NCBI RefSeq assembly: GCF_003665065.1
Contig: NZ_RCHR01000005.1
Location: forward strand, 1 to 64,000
Length of the DNA: 64,000 nt
Reading direction: 5' to 3'
Source: Oceanobacillus piezotolerans
GTDB lineage: Bacteria; Bacillota; Bacilli; Bacillales; Amphibacillaceae
In this document: piece by piece, positions 25,937 to 35,265 of the stretch
Position numbering within the stretch: the first letter of the stretch is position 1
How the letters are laid out: every line of letters starts with the position of its first letter
Translations under genes and position numbers: made by a program
The notes under the pieces: generated by a model
The model's input: only the letters and a program-made list of their open reading frames with translations
What the model was told of the DNA's origin: nothing
Databases searched by the model: none

Positions 25937-26995
25937 TTAAATGAAATAAAACCCAATTCCCATAATGATATATGCCGATATTAGGACGAGTCCATCAAAC
26001 CAATTGGAATCCCCGTCATTCGATAGCGTAATCATTAATAATACGGCTGTCACCATACTAATTAATTCAGGCCATGTGAAGACAAGCGGCATAGACGTTG
26101 GAAACAAAAGGGAGAGCAAAACAAGAATTGGCAGAACAAACATAGCCACTTGTAAGGTGGAACCGACTGCAATTTCAACAGCCACATCCATTTTGTTTTT
26201 ATAAGCCATAATGACTGCTGATGCGTGCTCTGCTGCATTTCCGACGATTGCGACAATAATCACTCCGATAAATAATTCGGACCAGCCAAATGTTGCTCCA
26301 ACGACATCGAATGTGGACACTAAGTGTTCCGAAACATAGGCAACAGCTACTGTTGCGATCGCGAGAATAACTATCGCTTTCATTTTACCCCATTCCGGTT
26401 CTTCTGCATGAGCAGCTTCACCTTGTGTGTTATCTGCTTGGTAAACACCACGATGGGTAACAAATTTAAATAAAAGAGCAGCCAAGTACAATAGTATTAA
26501 GACAATTGAAATCCCAACACTTAGAACCATGGTATCCTGCTCACTCATCGTATGTGTAAACACCTCAGGAATAACAAAGGCAACAATGACAGCAAACATA
26601 AGGAGACCTGCATTATGTCGTGCCTCGTAAATATTAAAAGATTGTCGTTTATATTTCAGGCCTCCAACAAAAAAGGAAAGACCACCTACAAGAAGTAAGT
26701 TTCCTAATACGGAACCTGTTAATGACGCTAGCACAATTCCAATAAACCCGGCTTTCAGTGAAAAGATAGAGATAATCAGTTCAACCGCATTTCCAAAAGT
26801 TGCGTTAAGTAATCCACCAGCTCTTGGTCCTAAAACGATTGCTAAGCTTTCCGTAGCCCGACCAATAAAACCAGCTAAAGCAATAATCGTCAAACAGTAT
26901 ACGATAAACATAATTACGGCAGACCAATGAAATATAGAGCCGATGATAGAGAGTGGTAGACCAATGAGAACCAAAAATGTAAATAATTTATTCAT
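25937..26995 (-). CDS. Ca2+/H+ antiporter (CaxA/YfkE-like)
   Basis: A 352-residue exchanger with about 11 membrane helices in two halves. Each half carries the ion-binding repeat: ATFGNAVELIISIFSL and VGNAAEHASAVIMAYKNKMD. These Glu residues are the calcium-binding sites of the CAX family. A short charged loop (residues about 195-205, EAAHAEEPEW) separates the halves. It should export calcium in exchange for protons. AGGAGG-like GGAGGTATATACA precedes the ATG. It is monocistronic. Confidence 0.92.
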   Translation of the reverse strand: MNKLFTFLVLIGLPLSIIGSIFHWSAVIMFIVYCLTIIALAGFIGRATESLAIVLGPRAGGLLNATFGNAVELIISIFSLKAGFIGIVLASLTGSVLGNLLLVGGLSFFVGGLKYKRQSFNIYEARHNAGLLMFAVIVAFVIPEVFTHTMSEQDTMVLSVGISIVLILLYLAALLFKFVTHRGVYQADNTQGEAAHAEEPEWGKMKAIVILAIATVAVAYVSEHLVSTFDVVGATFGWSELFIGVIIVAIVGNAAEHASAVIMAYKNKMDVAVEIAVGSTLQVAMFVLPILVLLSLLFPTSMPLVFTWPELISMVTAVLLMITLSNDGDSNWFDGLVLISAYIIMGIGFYFI

Positions 26996-27136
26996 TGTAT
27001 ATACCTCCGTATCTTATTTATACCCGTTTTGTTGGATATTATTTCAAATATAGATTTTCATCTGTACAGAGATAGAAAGATACAAAAAATAGTGTATAAT
27101 TCAGAATATATCGTATAGAGGGAATGGGGGATAAAG

Positions 27137-28090
27137 ATGACATTACAACAATTGAAATACGTGATTGAAGTAGCGAGGAGTCGTTCCATTAGTCATGCAG
27201 CACAGAATTTGTTTATTAGTCAGCCAAGTCTTTCGAATGCAATCAAAGAGCTTGAAACTGAAATGGGGATTACGATTTTTTCAAGAACCAATAAGGGGAT
27301 CTTGATTACACAAGATGGCTCAGAATTTTTGAGCTATGCGAGGCAGGTTGTTGAACAGGCAGATTTGCTTGAGAATCGCTATGCAGATACACAAACAAAG
27401 CAGCAGCATTTCTCCGTATCCGCTCAACATTATGCATTCGTTGTAAGTGCCTTTGTTAGATTGCTTCAAGCATATGATCGGGAAGAATATGAGTTTACTT
27501 TACGGGAGACAAGGACATATGAAATTATTGCGGATGTGAGAAACCTACGCAGTGAAATTGGTGTGCTATATGTCAATGAATTTAATAAAAAGGTAATTTC
27601 TAAGTTTTTAAGGGAAGGAAATCTAGCGTTTTATGAGCTTTTCGTAGCGAAACCTCATGTCTTTATTAGCTCAAGCAATCCATTGGCGAAAAAGGAATAT
27701 GTGACATTATCTGATTTAGATCCTTACCCCTATCTTTCCTATGAACAAGGGGATTATAATTCCTTTTATTTTTCAGAGGAGATATTGAGTACCCTTTCCA
27801 GGCCGAAAAATATAAAGGTTAGTGATCGTGCCACCTTATTTAACCTAGTCATTGGATTAAATGGCTATACGATTTCAACTGGAGTTATTAGTCATAAACT
27901 TAATAGTAAAGATATTATCGCTGTCCCCTTAAAGGTAAATGAGAGTATCCATGTTGGCTATATTAAGCACAAAAATATGACAACCAGCAAACTTGCTCAA
28001 ATTTATATTGACTACTTAAAAGAATCCATTGACGATGGTTTACGTCAACTTCCGCTAGAGTTTAAAGCTATAGCAAGTGAAAGATTTTAA
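27137..28090 (+). CDS. LysR-type regulator before a MetE-like gene
   Basis: A 317-residue LysR regulator. The helix-turn-helix reads SRSISHAAQNLFISQPSLS and NAIKELETEMGITIFSR, and the effector domain spans about 90-300. It resembles the CysB/YtlI-like group that controls sulfur or methionine genes. It lies 70 bases ahead of a methionine-synthase-like gene in the same direction, which is the likely target or operon partner. The effector is unknown. Confidence 0.88.
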   Translation: MTLQQLKYVIEVARSRSISHAAQNLFISQPSLSNAIKELETEMGITIFSRTNKGILITQDGSEFLSYARQVVEQADLLENRYADTQTKQQHFSVSAQHYAFVVSAFVRLLQAYDREEYEFTLRETRTYEIIADVRNLRSEIGVLYVNEFNKKVISKFLREGNLAFYELFVAKPHVFISSSNPLAKKEYVTLSDLDPYPYLSYEQGDYNSFYFSEEILSTLSRPKNIKVSDRATLFNLVIGLNGYTISTGVISHKLNSKDIIAVPLKVNESIHVGYIKHKNMTTSKLAQIYIDYLKESIDDGLRQLPLEFKAIASERF

Positions 28091-28160
28091 GTGTTACCTT
28101 ATGATTAATGTCCCATGCTACACTTACCTTAAGTTAATCCAATAAAAGGGAGTGGTTTTG

Positions 28161-29294
28161 ATGGGAATCGAAATTAATACAGGTAAAAGGGCTGTTACCC
28201 CATTTCGTTTTGATAATGTAGGAAGCTTTTTGCGTCCTAAAAAGTTAAAGCAAGCACGTGCTTCTTTTGCGGAGGGGACTCTTTCAAAAGAGGAGTTAAA
28301 ACGTATAGAAGATGAATGTATTATTGATTTAATCCAAAAGCAAAAAGATGTAGGGCTTCAAGTGATTACAGACGGTGAATTCCGTCGGTCTTGGTGGCAT
28401 TTGGATTTCATGTGGGGTTTAAATGGTGTAAGTAAAGAAACGATTGAACAAGGCTATAAGTTTCATGATGAAGAAACCCGCCCAGAAACGGCTCGCCTAA
28501 CAGGAAGAATTAGCGGAGAAAACCATCCATTTGTGGACCATTTTTCGTTTATCCAGCAGTATGCAGAAGATGGTGTCATTGCAAGGCAAACGATTCCGGC
28601 ACCAGCTCAATTTTTAGCAGAGTTACAACGTCCTGAAAATATCGACGCGACTAAAGAAATTTATCCAGATATAGAAGTACTTATTACAGATATTGCGAAA
28701 GGCTATCAAACGGTTATCAAGGATTTATATGCTGCTGGATGCAGAAGCATACAATTAGATGATTGTACATGGGGAATGATTGTTGATAAGAATTATTGGA
28801 AAGCACGTCAAGATACGGAAACAGTTGAAGGAATTGGAGAGCTTTACTTACGTGTCAACAATTTATCTATCGAAAACGTCCCAGAGGATTTAATCGTAAC
28901 GACCCATGTTTGTCGTGGAAACTATCATTCTACTTGGGCCTCTTCTGGTGGATATGACCCAATCGCATCTATATTATTTGAGAAAGAAAACGTTTCTGCC
29001 TATTATTTGGAGTATGATACAGATCGTGCCGGGGACTTTTCACCACTTGCGCATGTAGGAAATGAAAAATCCGTTGTTCTAGGTCTATTCTCATCTAAAA
29101 CAGGAGAACTAGAAGATAAAGAAAAGATCAAAGCACGTATTGAAGAAGCGGCAAAATATGTGGATAAGGATCATTTGTGCATCAGCCCACAATGTGGATT
29201 TGCTTCAACAGAAGAAGGTAATATTTTAACGGAAGAACAACAATGGAATAAACTTCGTTTAATTAAAGAAGTAGCAGATGAGGTTTGGGGTTAA
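28161..29294 (+). CDS. MetE C-terminal-like methyltransferase (YxjG/YxjH-like)
   Basis: A 377-residue single-domain relative of the cobalamin-independent methionine synthase catalytic barrel. It begins PFRFDNVGSFLRPKKLK and has the zinc-binding THVCRGNYHSTW (His and Cys) and CISPQCGFAS (Cys). It likely transfers a methyl group to homocysteine or a related thiol, but the methyl donor is not known because the N-terminal folate-binding half is missing, as in B. subtilis YxjG/YxjH. The start is ATG 28161 with AAAGGGAG 8 bases upstream. No S-box leader is present. Confidence 0.88.
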   Translation: MGIEINTGKRAVTPFRFDNVGSFLRPKKLKQARASFAEGTLSKEELKRIEDECIIDLIQKQKDVGLQVITDGEFRRSWWHLDFMWGLNGVSKETIEQGYKFHDEETRPETARLTGRISGENHPFVDHFSFIQQYAEDGVIARQTIPAPAQFLAELQRPENIDATKEIYPDIEVLITDIAKGYQTVIKDLYAAGCRSIQLDDCTWGMIVDKNYWKARQDTETVEGIGELYLRVNNLSIENVPEDLIVTTHVCRGNYHSTWASSGGYDPIASILFEKENVSAYYLEYDTDRAGDFSPLAHVGNEKSVVLGLFSSKTGELEDKEKIKARIEEAAKYVDKDHLCISPQCGFASTEEGNILTEEQQWNKLRLIKEVADEVWG

Positions 29295-29321
29295 GTGATT
29301 GTTTGAATGATTATATTTTAT

Positions 29322-29370
29322 ATAGAAAGCACACCATTCAAAGAAAGGTCTTTGTTGGCGTGCTTTCTAT
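29322..29370 (+). terminator. terminator after the MetE-like gene
   Basis: The stem ATAGAAAGCAC/GTGCTTTCTAT with a 27-base loop lies 28 bases after the stop codon. Confidence 0.75.
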
Positions 29371-29460
29371 TTGGGTCATGGCCGTTATCTCAGAGAGACG
29401 TACCTCCATGCAGCCTGTCCCCTTTAACCAATTTAAAGAAAGTAATGGAGCTGAATAGAA

Positions 29461-30333
29461 TCAGGCAGAAGGTAGTCCTTCCATCCCCTTTTTCTTCCTA
29501 TTTCCGTTTACGAAGTTCAGAATAAACTCCATCTGTTCTTCGTTTGGGGTTTTCCTTTGTATTTCGCTGAATTTGGCAACAGCTTGATCAAAGGAATGCT
29601 CCTTATCCACTAATTCACCTATCCTCTTAATTTCATTCAAAACATGCCACATATCCTTGTATGTTTTTGGATGTTGATGTCCTGTCACATAGTATTCTGC
29701 ATCATATTTTTCTATTTTATTTAATAAAGTATTAAATTCTTCCAAGTCATAGCTCCATTCTCCGCTATAGAAATCCTGATAAACGCAGTCCCCTAAGAAC
29801 ATCACTTTCTCTTCAGGGATATAAACGATTGATGAATCATCCGCATGGACGCCCCCAACATGCTCTACAACACAGGTAATGTCACCCAAATCTATTTCCA
29901 GCTTATTATTAAATGTTAGATCCGGTGCTTGAAGCTCCAAATGATCTCTTTCAGGCATTTCAAGTTTAATCATATTCCTGCAGAAATCAATCTCTTCACC
30001 AGTCTCTACTCGCTGATCAAGAGAGGCATCATCCCATTTTAGTGTTTTCATATATTCTATTTTTTCTTTTGTTTTTTCATGGCTGATGGTGAATTGACCC
30101 ATTGTTTTTATGCCAAAAACATGATCCCAATGCCAATGTGTAAGGATTACCCCTTTGATGGGTGAAATTTCCATTTCTTCTGCCAGATTCAGAAAATCCT
30201 GTGCATGACCAGGGGAATTTCCAGAATCAACAATCAGGCTAAAGGAATCCCCGCAAATAAGACCTAAAGCAGGTCTATCCGTTTCCGAATAATGGGGCAT
30301 ATAGTAAACTTTATCTGTTAATTTTTTCAACAT
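29461..30333 (-). CDS. MBL-fold metallohydrolase
   Basis: A 290-residue metallo-beta-lactamase-fold hydrolase. It has the metal motif THWHWDHVFG, then a His in EHVGGVHADDS, Asp in FLGDCVYQDFYSG and the final His in VTGHQHPKTY. The start is the inner ATG 30333, since AGAAGG lies 7 bases upstream. The substrate is unknown; the family includes thioesterases, lactonases and glyoxalase II-like enzymes. It is monocistronic and divergent from the fructosamine kinase gene. Confidence 0.85.
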   Translation of the reverse strand: MLKKLTDKVYYMPHYSETDRPALGLICGDSFSLIVDSGNSPGHAQDFLNLAEEMEISPIKGVILTHWHWDHVFGIKTMGQFTISHEKTKEKIEYMKTLKWDDASLDQRVETGEEIDFCRNMIKLEMPERDHLELQAPDLTFNNKLEIDLGDITCVVEHVGGVHADDSSIVYIPEEKVMFLGDCVYQDFYSGEWSYDLEEFNTLLNKIEKYDAEYYVTGHQHPKTYKDMWHVLNEIKRIGELVDKEHSFDQAVAKFSEIQRKTPNEEQMEFILNFVNGNRKKKGMEGLPSA

Positions 30334-30380
30334 GTTATTACCTTCTCTCATGGCTGGCTATTGTTTATATTAGGCGGGCT

Positions 30381-30432
30381 ACACAATCAAGCTTTTGCCG
30401 CAAAGTATCTTTTCTCTTATTATTTGATTGTG
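30381..30432. promoter_or_regulatory. inverted repeat in a divergent promoter region
   Basis: ACACAATCAA and TTGATTGTG are inverted copies with a 33-base gap, about 50 bases before the MBL gene start. They may be operator half-sites or a hairpin. The remainder of 30334-30680 shows no gene. Confidence 0.35.
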
Positions 30433-30680
30433 CAGGCTTTATTATAACTTATTGTGTAAAGTAAGGGAAAAGGATGGGAATTTGAACCTTTATTTGGAAA
30501 ATTACAGATATAAGGGAAAAAACATTAGTTTATAACGGAATGTATATCATACGGCATGTATGCTTTATGAGAGCCACACATTTTAAGCCAAAATCTGTAC
30601 AGTTACCGTTATATTCATTTAGGGAATAGCAATATGCATAGGAGTTTAATATTATTTACTGAGAGGCGGAGAGGACCACG

Positions 30681-31550
30681 ATGAAAAATATAATTGAAAA
30701 AGGACTAAATCAAGTCGAAAAAAATGGGGAAATCAAATCAATCCAGCCGGTTCCTGGGGGCGACATCAATGATGCTTACTATGTTCGTTCTAAACAACGT
30801 GAATACTTTGTAAAGTTGAATCAACAAATGGGGAAGTCCTTTTTTGATTTCGAAGCAGAAGGACTTTCTATCATACGAAATACAGGTACAATTGATGTTC
30901 CAATTGTGTATGGTGTACTCAAAGATGGACAGACACAAATTCCAATGTTATGGATGGAATGGGTTAATGGAAATGAAAAAGAAAATACAGAAACAGTTTT
31001 AGGTGAGAAACTAGCAGCACTTCATTTGAAGGAGGGTCCAGGCTATGGCTATGAAGGAAGAGGTTATATTGGTAAGCTACCTCATGAAAATTATCTATCC
31101 TCTAGCTGGCTAGCATATTTCCGTAAAATTCGCCTTGAAGAACAGATAAAACTAGGACGAACTAGAGGAACAATGTCAGGGGAAAGATATATAAAGCTTA
31201 TGAGTTTATTGGAACTGCTAGACAAATGGATTCCGGATAAGCCTTTATCGAGTACACTTCATGGTGACCTTTGGGGAGGAAACTGGATTACAGGAGAAGA
31301 TGGAAAACCTTATTTAATCGATCCTTCTATTCTTTATGGGGATCATGAATTTGAAATTGCCTTTACTGAGCTATTTGGAGGGTTCTCGGAATCCTTTTAT
31401 GATACATATCGATCTGTATTTCCTTTATCTCCTGAATACGAGGATCGCAAAGAACTTTACCAATTATATTATCTCCTCGTCCACTTAAATATGTTTGGAG
31501 AAGCTTACGGAAATGCAGTAGATCGAATTGTTAAGAGGTATGTTGGTTAA
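30681..31550 (+). CDS. fructosamine kinase family protein
   Basis: A 289-residue kinase of the fructosamine-3-kinase family with a protein-kinase-like fold. Key motifs are YFVKLNQQ (ATP Lys), STLHGDLWGGNW (catalytic Asp) and LIDPSILYGDHEFE (metal Asp and the family's YGDxE motif). Such enzymes phosphorylate sugars attached to amino groups so the adducts can be removed. The ATG follows GGCGGAGAGG by about 7 bases. It is monocistronic. Confidence 0.9.
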   Translation: MKNIIEKGLNQVEKNGEIKSIQPVPGGDINDAYYVRSKQREYFVKLNQQMGKSFFDFEAEGLSIIRNTGTIDVPIVYGVLKDGQTQIPMLWMEWVNGNEKENTETVLGEKLAALHLKEGPGYGYEGRGYIGKLPHENYLSSSWLAYFRKIRLEEQIKLGRTRGTMSGERYIKLMSLLELLDKWIPDKPLSSTLHGDLWGGNWITGEDGKPYLIDPSILYGDHEFEIAFTELFGGFSESFYDTYRSVFPLSPEYEDRKELYQLYYLLVHLNMFGEAYGNAVDRIVKRYVG

Positions 31551-31766
31551 TTCTTTTAGATTCATACAGCGTACGTTGGTTAAATAACTGATTTTACTCC
31601 ATAATTATTCTGATTATAGTACATATTCTATAAATAATTATTATAATTTATGTTATGATTATTAAAGAAGGTGAAAAGTTACTTTCTTAGGTCGCTCTTT
31701 GCATTTTGAAAAGTGCAGCCAGCGCCTGCCTTTTTATGTAAATTTAGGGAATAAGGATGGGAGACT

Positions 31767-33269
31767 ATGAGTAACAGACCAGGAAAAACAGACGTGATTT
31801 TAATTGGTGCCGGAGTTATGAGCGCAACTTTGGGAGCGCTTTTACAAGAGTTAGCACCAGAATGGGAGATTAAAGTATTTGAGAAATTGAGTACTGCAGG
31901 TGAAGAGAGCTCTAATGAATGGAACAATGCGGGAACGGGGCATTCCGCACTTTGTGAGCTTAACTACACATCTGAAAAGCCAGACGGATCGATTGATATT
32001 AACAAAGCACTTAAAATAAATGAGCAATTTCAGCTTTCTAAACAATTTTGGTCTTATTTAATAAATAAAGACTTGATTCGCCAACCGCAGGACTTCATTC
32101 GGCCTTTACCACATATGAGCATGGTTATAGGGGAAAAGAACGTTGACTTTTTAAAAAGGCGTTTTGACTTGCTGTCTAATCAACTATTGTTCCAGGGAAT
32201 GGAATACTCGGATAACACTGAAAAGCTAAAGGAATGGATGCCACTAATAATGGAAGGGCGTTCATCAAACGAACCAATTGCTGCGACAAAAATAGACTCT
32301 GGAACAGATGTTAACTTTGGTGCCCTCACACGAATCTTGTTTAATCATCTAGAAAGTAAAGGCGTTGAAATGAACTACAATCATAGTGTGGAGGATATGA
32401 AACGCACAAGTGATGGTTTATGGGAAGTTAAGGTAATAGATTTGGAGAACGAAAAGATAGAATATCATACAGCGAAATTTGTCTTTATCGGAGCTGGGGG
32501 AGGAAGTCTTCCATTGCTGCAAAAAACAGGAATACCAGAATCCAAGCATATTGGTGGTTTCCCAGTAAGTGGTTTATTTATGGTTTGTAACAATCCGGCG
32601 GTAATAGCGAAGCATCATGCAAAGGTATACGGAAAAGCTAAAGTGGGTGCTCCACCAATGTCCGTACCACATCTTGATACAAGGTATATCGATAATAAAA
32701 AATCGTTATTATTTGGTCCATTCGCTGGGTTTTCACCGAAGTTCCTGAAAACAGGTTCCAACCTTGACCTGTTAACCTCTGTGAAACCTAATAATGCCTT
32801 TACCATGTTGGCAGCAGGAGTGAAAGAGCTCCCATTAACAAAATATTTAATTCAGCAAGTGTTGCTTTCTAATGAAAAACGCATGGAAGAATTGCGTGAG
32901 TTTATCCCAGAAGCAAAAGATGAGGATTGGGATATTGTTGTTGCAGGCCAACGTGTACAAGTAATTAAAGATACGGAGGCTGGCGGTAAAGGAACATTGC
33001 AATTTGGTACAGAATTGATTAATGCAGCTGATGGTTCCGTTGCCGCATTGTTAGGTGCTTCTCCAGGAGCTTCTACTGCGGTCCATGTAATGCTGGATTT
33101 AATTGAAAGGTGCTTCCCGCATTATATCGAGGATTGGCAACCAAAGATAAAAGAAATGGTTCCATCTTATGGCATCTCACTAGTAGAAAACCCAGAGTTA
33201 TTCCAAGAGATTCATGCGTCTACTACCGTAGCACTGGGACTAGGAGAAGAATTACCAGTATATAGCTAA
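31767..33269 (+). CDS. mqo: malate:quinone oxidoreductase
   Basis: A 500-residue FAD enzyme that oxidises malate to oxaloacetate and passes electrons to the quinone pool at the inner face of the membrane. The FAD motif is [17 protein letters not shown] (about 10-26). The family blocks [19 protein letters not shown] and [19 protein letters not shown] are present. Length matches Mqo. GGGAG lies before the ATG. A terminator and a repeat element follow. The enzyme replaces or supplements malate dehydrogenase in the TCA cycle. Confidence 0.95.
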   Translation: MSNRPGKTDVILIGAGVMSATLGALLQELAPEWEIKVFEKLSTAGEESSNEWNNAGTGHSALCELNYTSEKPDGSIDINKALKINEQFQLSKQFWSYLINKDLIRQPQDFIRPLPHMSMVIGEKNVDFLKRRFDLLSNQLLFQGMEYSDNTEKLKEWMPLIMEGRSSNEPIAATKIDSGTDVNFGALTRILFNHLESKGVEMNYNHSVEDMKRTSDGLWEVKVIDLENEKIEYHTAKFVFIGAGGGSLPLLQKTGIPESKHIGGFPVSGLFMVCNNPAVIAKHHAKVYGKAKVGAPPMSVPHLDTRYIDNKKSLLFGPFAGFSPKFLKTGSNLDLLTSVKPNNAFTMLAAGVKELPLTKYLIQQVLLSNEKRMEELREFIPEAKDEDWDIVVAGQRVQVIKDTEAGGKGTLQFGTELINAADGSVAALLGASPGASTAVHVMLDLIERCFPHYIEDWQPKIKEMVPSYGISLVENPELFQEIHASTTVALGLGEELPVYS

Positions 33270-33283
33270 TGGTATAGAAAGAG

Positions 33284-33365
33284 GCTGGGACAAAACTGAA
33301 CAGCTTGAATCAAAAGACGAATATGAACTAAATTTCCGGAGCGGTATTTCTCCGTTAAATTTGAA
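33284..33365 (+). repeat. interspersed repeat element, copy in + orientation
   Basis: Begins GAGGCTGGGACAAAACTG and contains TTTCCGGAGCGGTATTTCTCCG. Its reverse complement aligns along most of its length with 63022-63101. It lies between mqo and its terminator. Confidence 0.65.
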
Positions 33366-33368
33366 TTG

Positions 33369-33402
33369 AAAACCATGTCCATGTTTGGATATGGTTTTTT
33401 TT
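33369..33402 (+). terminator. terminator after mqo
   Basis: The stem AAAACCATGTCC/GGATATGGTTTT is followed by a T-run. Confidence 0.8.
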
Positions 33403-33501
33403 AAGATGATTTGACACAGGCTGCATTTCATAGAAGAAATTCTCCTATTTTTAAATATCGTCGAAAAATGTAAAACGATTATTAAAGGAATTTCGTCTAC
33501 T

Positions 33502-33536
33502 TTGTAGAAATATTTAATATAAAATCATTTCTACAA
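33502..33536. promoter_or_regulatory. inverted repeat framing a -10-like box
   Basis: TTGTAGAAAT and ATTTCTACAA are perfect inverted copies separated by 15 A/T-rich bases that include TTTAATATAAAAT. They lie just before the ribosome site of the unknown 177-residue gene and may be an operator. Confidence 0.45.
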
Positions 33537-33550
33537 GGAAGGTGAATGAA

Positions 33551-34084
33551 ATGTTTAAAAAAAATTATTTTGCGAGAAATTTACTAAATATGATGCCAAA
33601 TAGTGAGCAGAGCGTGCATGAAAAAAAACTTACTGAAGTTATGAAACGTTTAAAAGTTGAAAATTACAAGTTCAATTGGGATCGTACCGGCTGTTTTGTT
33701 GAATTTCATTATAAAGAAAATTTTTACAGACTTGAACACTCTGTTCAAAAAGCTAAGAGAAAGGGAATTATTCTACGCAATGGACTTGATTGCTTGATGG
33801 AGCTGACTCAATCATTGGAAGAACTATGCGGTATCATTGATAGAGGAATGAATGATTTTGAAACATGGATTTCTGGCATGAAACAGTCACCTTCAGAAAC
33901 AAAGCAGCCTGAGTACCAAGAAGAATTTGAAATAAGATATAAGACAATGGGGAGACAAAATTTTACGGAATATAACAGAGATGAAGTGAAGGAAGCAATT
34001 CCTTTTGGAACTAGAGCATCACTGAGAGAAATTGAAAAAAATCAGATGAATCAACGATCATTAGGAGATAATGCCAGATTTTAA
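33551..34084 (+). CDS. uncharacterised cytoplasmic protein
   Basis: A 177-residue hydrophilic protein with no signal peptide or membrane helix. The first half alternates helix and strand, with MKRLKVENYKFNWDRTGC and FVEFHYKENFYRLEHSVQKA; the middle is helical and has LEELCGIIDRGMNDFETWISGM; the C-terminal part is charged and rich in Gln and Arg. I do not recognise the family. ATG 33551 is chosen because GGAAGGTGA lies 7 bases upstream; a GTG at 33542 overlaps that site. A 10-base inverted repeat precedes it. It is 590 bases before the gas vesicle operon and separately terminated, so a link is unproven. Confidence 0.7.
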   Translation: MFKKNYFARNLLNMMPNSEQSVHEKKLTEVMKRLKVENYKFNWDRTGCFVEFHYKENFYRLEHSVQKAKRKGIILRNGLDCLMELTQSLEELCGIIDRGMNDFETWISGMKQSPSETKQPEYQEEFEIRYKTMGRQNFTEYNRDEVKEAIPFGTRASLREIEKNQMNQRSLGDNARF

Positions 34085-34112
34085 AGAAGTTTAATGCATT
34101 CTTTAAATAAAG

Positions 34113-34162
34113 AAAACAGAACTGTCTGTTAGATCGATTCTAAGGGACAGTTCTGTTTTGTT
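34113..34162 (+). terminator. terminator after the uncharacterised gene
   Basis: The stem AAAACAGAACTGTC/GACAGTTCTGTTTT is strong and followed by a T-rich tract. Confidence 0.85.
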
Positions 34163-34373
34163 TATATTTCTATATCTTTTAATTTTATCCCGCGATACTA
34201 CACGTAAAAGATTGACTTGATAGCTTCATTTAGTGGGCTATCGCCCACTGAATAACTTTTTTTTAATCCGAATCACCCTTTAATAATGAAGATTGAATCC
34301 CACCTAAAACAGCTACCTCTCCTAGTACATTCTATTGGAGCGAATAATCTCGCAGTCCGCATGGAGGAAATCC

Positions 34374-34445
34374 TTACTTGTTTTCTATCCATCGTGTAAA
34401 TATATAGCTAATTAGTAACAATGTAATGATTTGTTCAATGAACAT
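34374..34445 (-). CDS. very small hydrophobic peptide, 23 residues
   Basis: The frame encodes one membrane helix with charged ends (MFIEQIITLLLISYIFTRWI, then ENK). AAGGGG lies 5 bases before the ATG. Such peptides resemble small membrane or toxin-like proteins, but no family is recognised. It is the only coding candidate found in the 34163-34600 gap, which otherwise holds only small hairpins. Confidence 0.35.
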   Translation of the reverse strand: MFIEQIITLLLISYIFTRWIENK

Positions 34446-34601
34446 TTTATCCCCTTATTTTAACTAGGATGGACTTAAATAATCTGCAAGAAACCCCGCC
34501 ATCAAACCAGTAAACGAAATTCATTTAACGTAAACAACTTTAGACCTAAATTCCTTCTTATTGAATAAAGAATTGCATTGTAAAATAGGATAATTTTTCT
34601 A

Positions 34602-34627
34602 GTTTCCTAAAGGAATTTATAGGGTAT
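34602..34627 (+). promoter_or_regulatory. sigma-B-like promoter of the gas vesicle operon
   Basis: GTTTCC, a 14-base spacer and GGGTAT fit the general-stress sigma-B pattern (GTTTAA-N12-14-GGGWAW): the -10 is perfect and four of six -35 bases match. It lies 45 bases before the gvpQ start. Confidence 0.4.
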
Positions 34628-34672
34628 CGATTCACAAGGGTGGTCAAATCATCCGAGATTGGGAGGTTTTAA

Positions 34673-35245
34673 ATGAAAACACCTCAAGAAAGGAAAACAA
34701 ACCACACCAGAACGGCTGCACTGACTGCTGGGGCTACCTTGTTTTTTGTGATCTCTGCACCTCTACTGGTTCCAAAAGTGCGACATGGGGCGAAGAAAAT
34801 AGCTCCAAAAGTGAAAGATGCTCTGAAGCGAGCGGATGGGCCAGTTGAATTTGAGGAGGAAGCAAAAAGCGAGCTAAAGAAGGAGATGGCAGAGCAGTTT
34901 CGAGAACAGTTTGTAGAAAGCATTCAGTCAGAACTGAAAAACGTGCAGCGTAAACTTCGTAAGAAAAAGAAGGAAAATGCCGAAAAAGTTCATAACAATG
35001 CTAAAAAGGCTGAGGGAATTATGCAAGATACTTTGCTTAAGGTAAAAGATAACGTAGCTGGTGCCAAAGAAGCCGGTGAATCATTTCAAAAACAAGTAAA
35101 GGATAGAACTGCCCAGAATCGAAAATTAAAGGGTGCAGACCAAATAAAGGGCGCAAGTCGAATTAAGAGCTCGGCAACCGTTAAGAGCGTGGCCAATATA
35201 AAAGGCCACAACAATATTAAACATCAAACTGACAATGATGAATAA
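34673..35245 (+). CDS. gvpQ: gas vesicle accessory protein GvpQ-like
   Basis: A 190-residue protein with one N-terminal membrane-like helix (about 14-34, TAALTAGATLFFVISAPLLV), a basic segment, a helical coiled-coil-like middle (about 55-135) rich in Lys and Glu, and a C-terminal tract of five six-residue units (KGADQI, KGASRI, KSSATV, KSVANI, KGHNNI). It is first in the operon and sits directly before the shell gene, where B. megaterium carries gvpQ. GGGAGG precedes the ATG. Its exact role is unknown. GvpT-like features also occur, so the letter is assigned by position. Confidence 0.7.
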   Translation: MKTPQERKTNHTRTAALTAGATLFFVISAPLLVPKVRHGAKKIAPKVKDALKRADGPVEFEEEAKSELKKEMAEQFREQFVESIQSELKNVQRKLRKKKKENAEKVHNNAKKAEGIMQDTLLKVKDNVAGAKEAGESFQKQVKDRTAQNRKLKGADQIKGASRIKSSATVKSVANIKGHNNIKHQTDNDE

Positions 35246-35265
35246 ATAGGAGAGGAGAATAAAAC

